This document shows positions 22,226 through 23,431 of a stretch of DNA of 23,431 nucleotides, piece by piece. Numbering within the stretch: the stretch's first letter is position 1; each line of letters starts with the position of its first letter. This stretch comes from a virus, in the IMG/VR virus record IMGVR_UViG_3300042540_000114, positions 1 to 23,431 of that record; one strand, written 5' to 3'. Position numbers and translations under genes: made by a program. A model generated the notes under the pieces. The model was not told the DNA's origin. It did no database searches and saw only the letters and a list, made by a program, of their open reading frames with translations.

Positions 22226-22783
22226 ATGGCTTGTGAATTAACCACAGGATTTACACTCGGATGCCTTGAAGGTATCGGAGGTGTTAAAGAAGTATTGATT
22301 GCTAACTACACTCTTGCGAGTGGTGCGGATTTTATGTCAGCTGTAACTTATGATGCAGTAACAGGTGAAGTAAACGGTTTACCAACTGCAACCATCTACC
22401 GTTATGTGCCATTCCGCAACTCAGGTACTTACGTTGAAACCATCAACAAGAGTCTTGAGAATGGTACTTTGTTTTTCTCACAAGAAGTGGGATGGACTTT
22501 CGGTAAGTTGAATCAAGATATGCGCAACGAATTCTTGAACGTTGCAAAGGCTAAGATGATTGTTTTCGTTCGTACGAATGATGATCAAATCTTATTGGTT
22601 GGTACAACTGAAGGTTCTCAGCTTACTGCTGGTACTGTTCAATCAGGTGCTGCAAAAGGTGATTTGATGGGTTATCAGGTAACGACGACTGCAGAAAACC
22701 TTGAGCCTGCAGTACACCTTGAGCCTTACACTACTGAACCATTCGACAACTTCGCAGGAATTACAGTAAGCCCAGCTTACTAA
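22226..22783 (+). CDS. Probable major tail (tube-like) or other abundant structural protein (185 aa)
   Basis: A 185-aa beta-rich protein. It begins MACELTTGFTLGCLEGIGGV, a start common to a family of abundant virion proteins in Bacteroidota phages, with two Cys (residues 3 and 13). The middle holds GTYVETINKSLENGTLFFSQ and LNQDMRNEFLNVAKAKMIVFV; the end has LLVGTTEGSQLTAGTVQSG followed by GDLMGYQVTTTAENLEPA, a pattern like that of tail-tube proteins (G-x-x-x-GD-x-x-GY-x-x-T). The codon bias equals that of the capsid gene, suggesting high expression. Placement directly after the capsid gene also allows a head-decoration protein. Function is therefore probable rather than certain. Confidence 0.65.
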   Translation: MACELTTGFTLGCLEGIGGVKEVLIANYTLASGADFMSAVTYDAVTGEVNGLPTATIYRYVPFRNSGTYVETINKSLENGTLFFSQEVGWTFGKLNQDMRNEFLNVAKAKMIVFVRTNDDQILLVGTTEGSQLTAGTVQSGAAKGDLMGYQVTTTAENLEPAVHLEPYTTEPFDNFAGITVSPAY

Positions 22784-22827
22784 TCGCGCTTGCTGATTGT
22801 TTTTGTGTTTATTCATTGATTAAGAAC

Positions 22828-22854
22828 GGGGGTGGTGTTACAACTGCCCCCTTT
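22828..22854 (+). terminator. Second G5/C5 hairpin, in the leader of the next gene
   Basis: GGGGG (22828-22832) pairs with CCCCC (22847-22851), and two wobble and two further pairs can extend the stem; TTT follows. It ends 12 bases before the ATG at 22867 and has the same build as the hairpin at 22188-22211. Confidence 0.55.
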
Positions 22855-22866
22855 CAATATAGCGAT

Positions 22867-23256
22867 ATGATATATCTCCAAGTAAATAATCCTAGTCAGT
22901 TCATATATCTATCACTAGATGAGGCACGGCAGTACTATGCCACGCCCTATACGCACTATTTGTTAGTGCTCACCCACGAAGAAAACAGCACCACAGGTGA
23001 TAAGCTCGCGCAGGTTGCAACGATTGTGAATGAAAATGTGCGCATCACACAGCTTACTGTGACAACTGTTGGTCTTACATTAGCGGGCAGGTATCGCTAC
23101 GAAGTGTACGGACAGAACTCACCAACTAATATCATCCCAACGAATGCCGCTGTGGTCGGTTTGGTTGAGAAAGGCTATGTAGTTTTGCAAGACAATACAA
23201 CGTGGTTCGATGTTCCTTCTATAACTATCCCAAATGACATCATCTATGAACCATAA
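22867..23256 (+). CDS. Small structural protein of unknown role (129 aa)
   Basis: The ATG at 22867 (MIYLQVNNPSQFIYLSLDE) is chosen because a longer reading from TTG 22816 would translate the terminator-like hairpin. The protein is beta-rich: THYLLVLTHEENSTTG, then ITQLTVTTVGLTLAGRYRYEVYGQNSP and a C-terminal part with VVGLVEKGYVVLQD. This arrangement (MIYL start, LVLTHEE strand, G-x-Y-x-YEVYGQ, V-E-x-G-x-V-x-x) is repeated in small head-module proteins of Bacteroidota phages of unknown role. It overlaps the portal start by 11 bases. Confidence 0.62.
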   Translation: MIYLQVNNPSQFIYLSLDEARQYYATPYTHYLLVLTHEENSTTGDKLAQVATIVNENVRITQLTVTTVGLTLAGRYRYEVYGQNSPTNIIPTNAAVVGLVEKGYVVLQDNTTWFDVPSITIPNDIIYEP

Positions 23257-23431
23257 TGAATCAAATATAGTATCTCTTAAACTTAGCGAGTACGTTGCTA
23301 AGTCAGACGCCGAAAGAGTAGACCGCAAAGGGTGGGTTAACTACGGTGCGGACAATGATTTTCCGCAGTACTTGCGTGACCTTTCGCACGAATCACCAGT
23401 GCATGGTAGTTTAGTTGTTGCCATTGGTGAC
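23246..23431 (+). CDS. Portal protein, N-terminal part (cut by window edge)
   Basis: The first 62 residues of a probable portal protein, the ring through which DNA enters and leaves the head. The segment GWVNYGADNDFPQYLRDLSH at residues 30-49, followed by ESPVHGSLVVAIGD, is typical of the N-terminus of Bacteroidota phage portals (W-x-x-YG-x-x-N-x-x-P-x-x-L-x-x-L ... SP-x-H-x-x). The ATG at 23246 overlaps the upstream gene by 11 bases. The frame is open to the window end. It is the last head gene of the rightward unit, whereas TerL is on the other strand at the opposite edge. Confidence 0.75.
   Translation, partial: MNHNESNIVSLKLSEYVAKSDAERVDRKGWVNYGADNDFPQYLRDLSHESPVHGSLVVAIGD

Noticed and set aside
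22816-22866. Extended N-terminus of the 129-aa protein from a TTG codon
   Set aside because: It would translate the G5/C5 hairpin and a Gly-rich stretch; the ATG at 22867 gives a typical family start.

Overview
The window is part of a tailed-phage genome (free phage or prophage) of the siphovirus type infecting a member of the Bacteroidota. The host assignment rests on promoters of the TTTG-N19-TAnnTTTG kind, start codons preceded by A-rich leaders with little Shine-Dalgarno sequence, and a set of structural proteins typical of Bacteroidota phages (XkdF-type prohead protease, gp10-like neck protein, the tail-protein series, tape measure). No integrase, lysis gene or tRNA is visible. Both window ends cut through genes: terL on the left and the portal gene on the right.

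Layout. Positions 1-4993 are a tightly packed leftward block, mostly joined by ATGA/TAATG overlaps. In transcription order it holds a Cys-rich small protein, two small regulator-like genes (one Cro/C1-like), a 202-aa unknown, a VRR-NUC nuclease, a tail-anchored membrane protein, then an exact Bacteroidota promoter at 2750-2720 that drives a replisome-organizer gene, a putative replication partner, three small genes and finally the large terminase. The replisome-organizer gene carries seven iteron-like repeats and an adjacent 8-bp strand-asymmetric tandem repeat, a lambda-like arrangement for an origin inside the initiator gene.

Positions 4981-5073 are a divergent control region with overlapping candidate promoters facing both ways and a 16-bp palindrome. 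From 5074 to 20320 genes run rightward: a sigma-factor-like protein (probable late-gene activator), a Zn-binding protein, two small proteins (one TerS-like), a tail-assembly-chaperone-like gene with a T9 slippery run and a -1 frame extension, a tail-completion/fiber fusion, a gp10-like protein, two large tail proteins, a small membrane protein, the tape measure, the XkdF-like prohead protease and an unusual subtilisin-like (S8) protease with CARDB-like domains.

Positions 20321-20648 interrupt this block with a bidirectional terminator and a 46-aa leftward ribbon-helix-helix gene. Capsid genes then follow: scaffold-like protein, HK97-fold major capsid protein, a probable tail-tube-like protein, a small structural protein and the start of the portal. 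Two G5/C5 hairpins bracket the gene after the capsid gene and probably step expression down. Replication and packaging genes (left) and virion genes (right) thus form two opposed transcription units controlled from the centre, with a second control node just before the capsid module.
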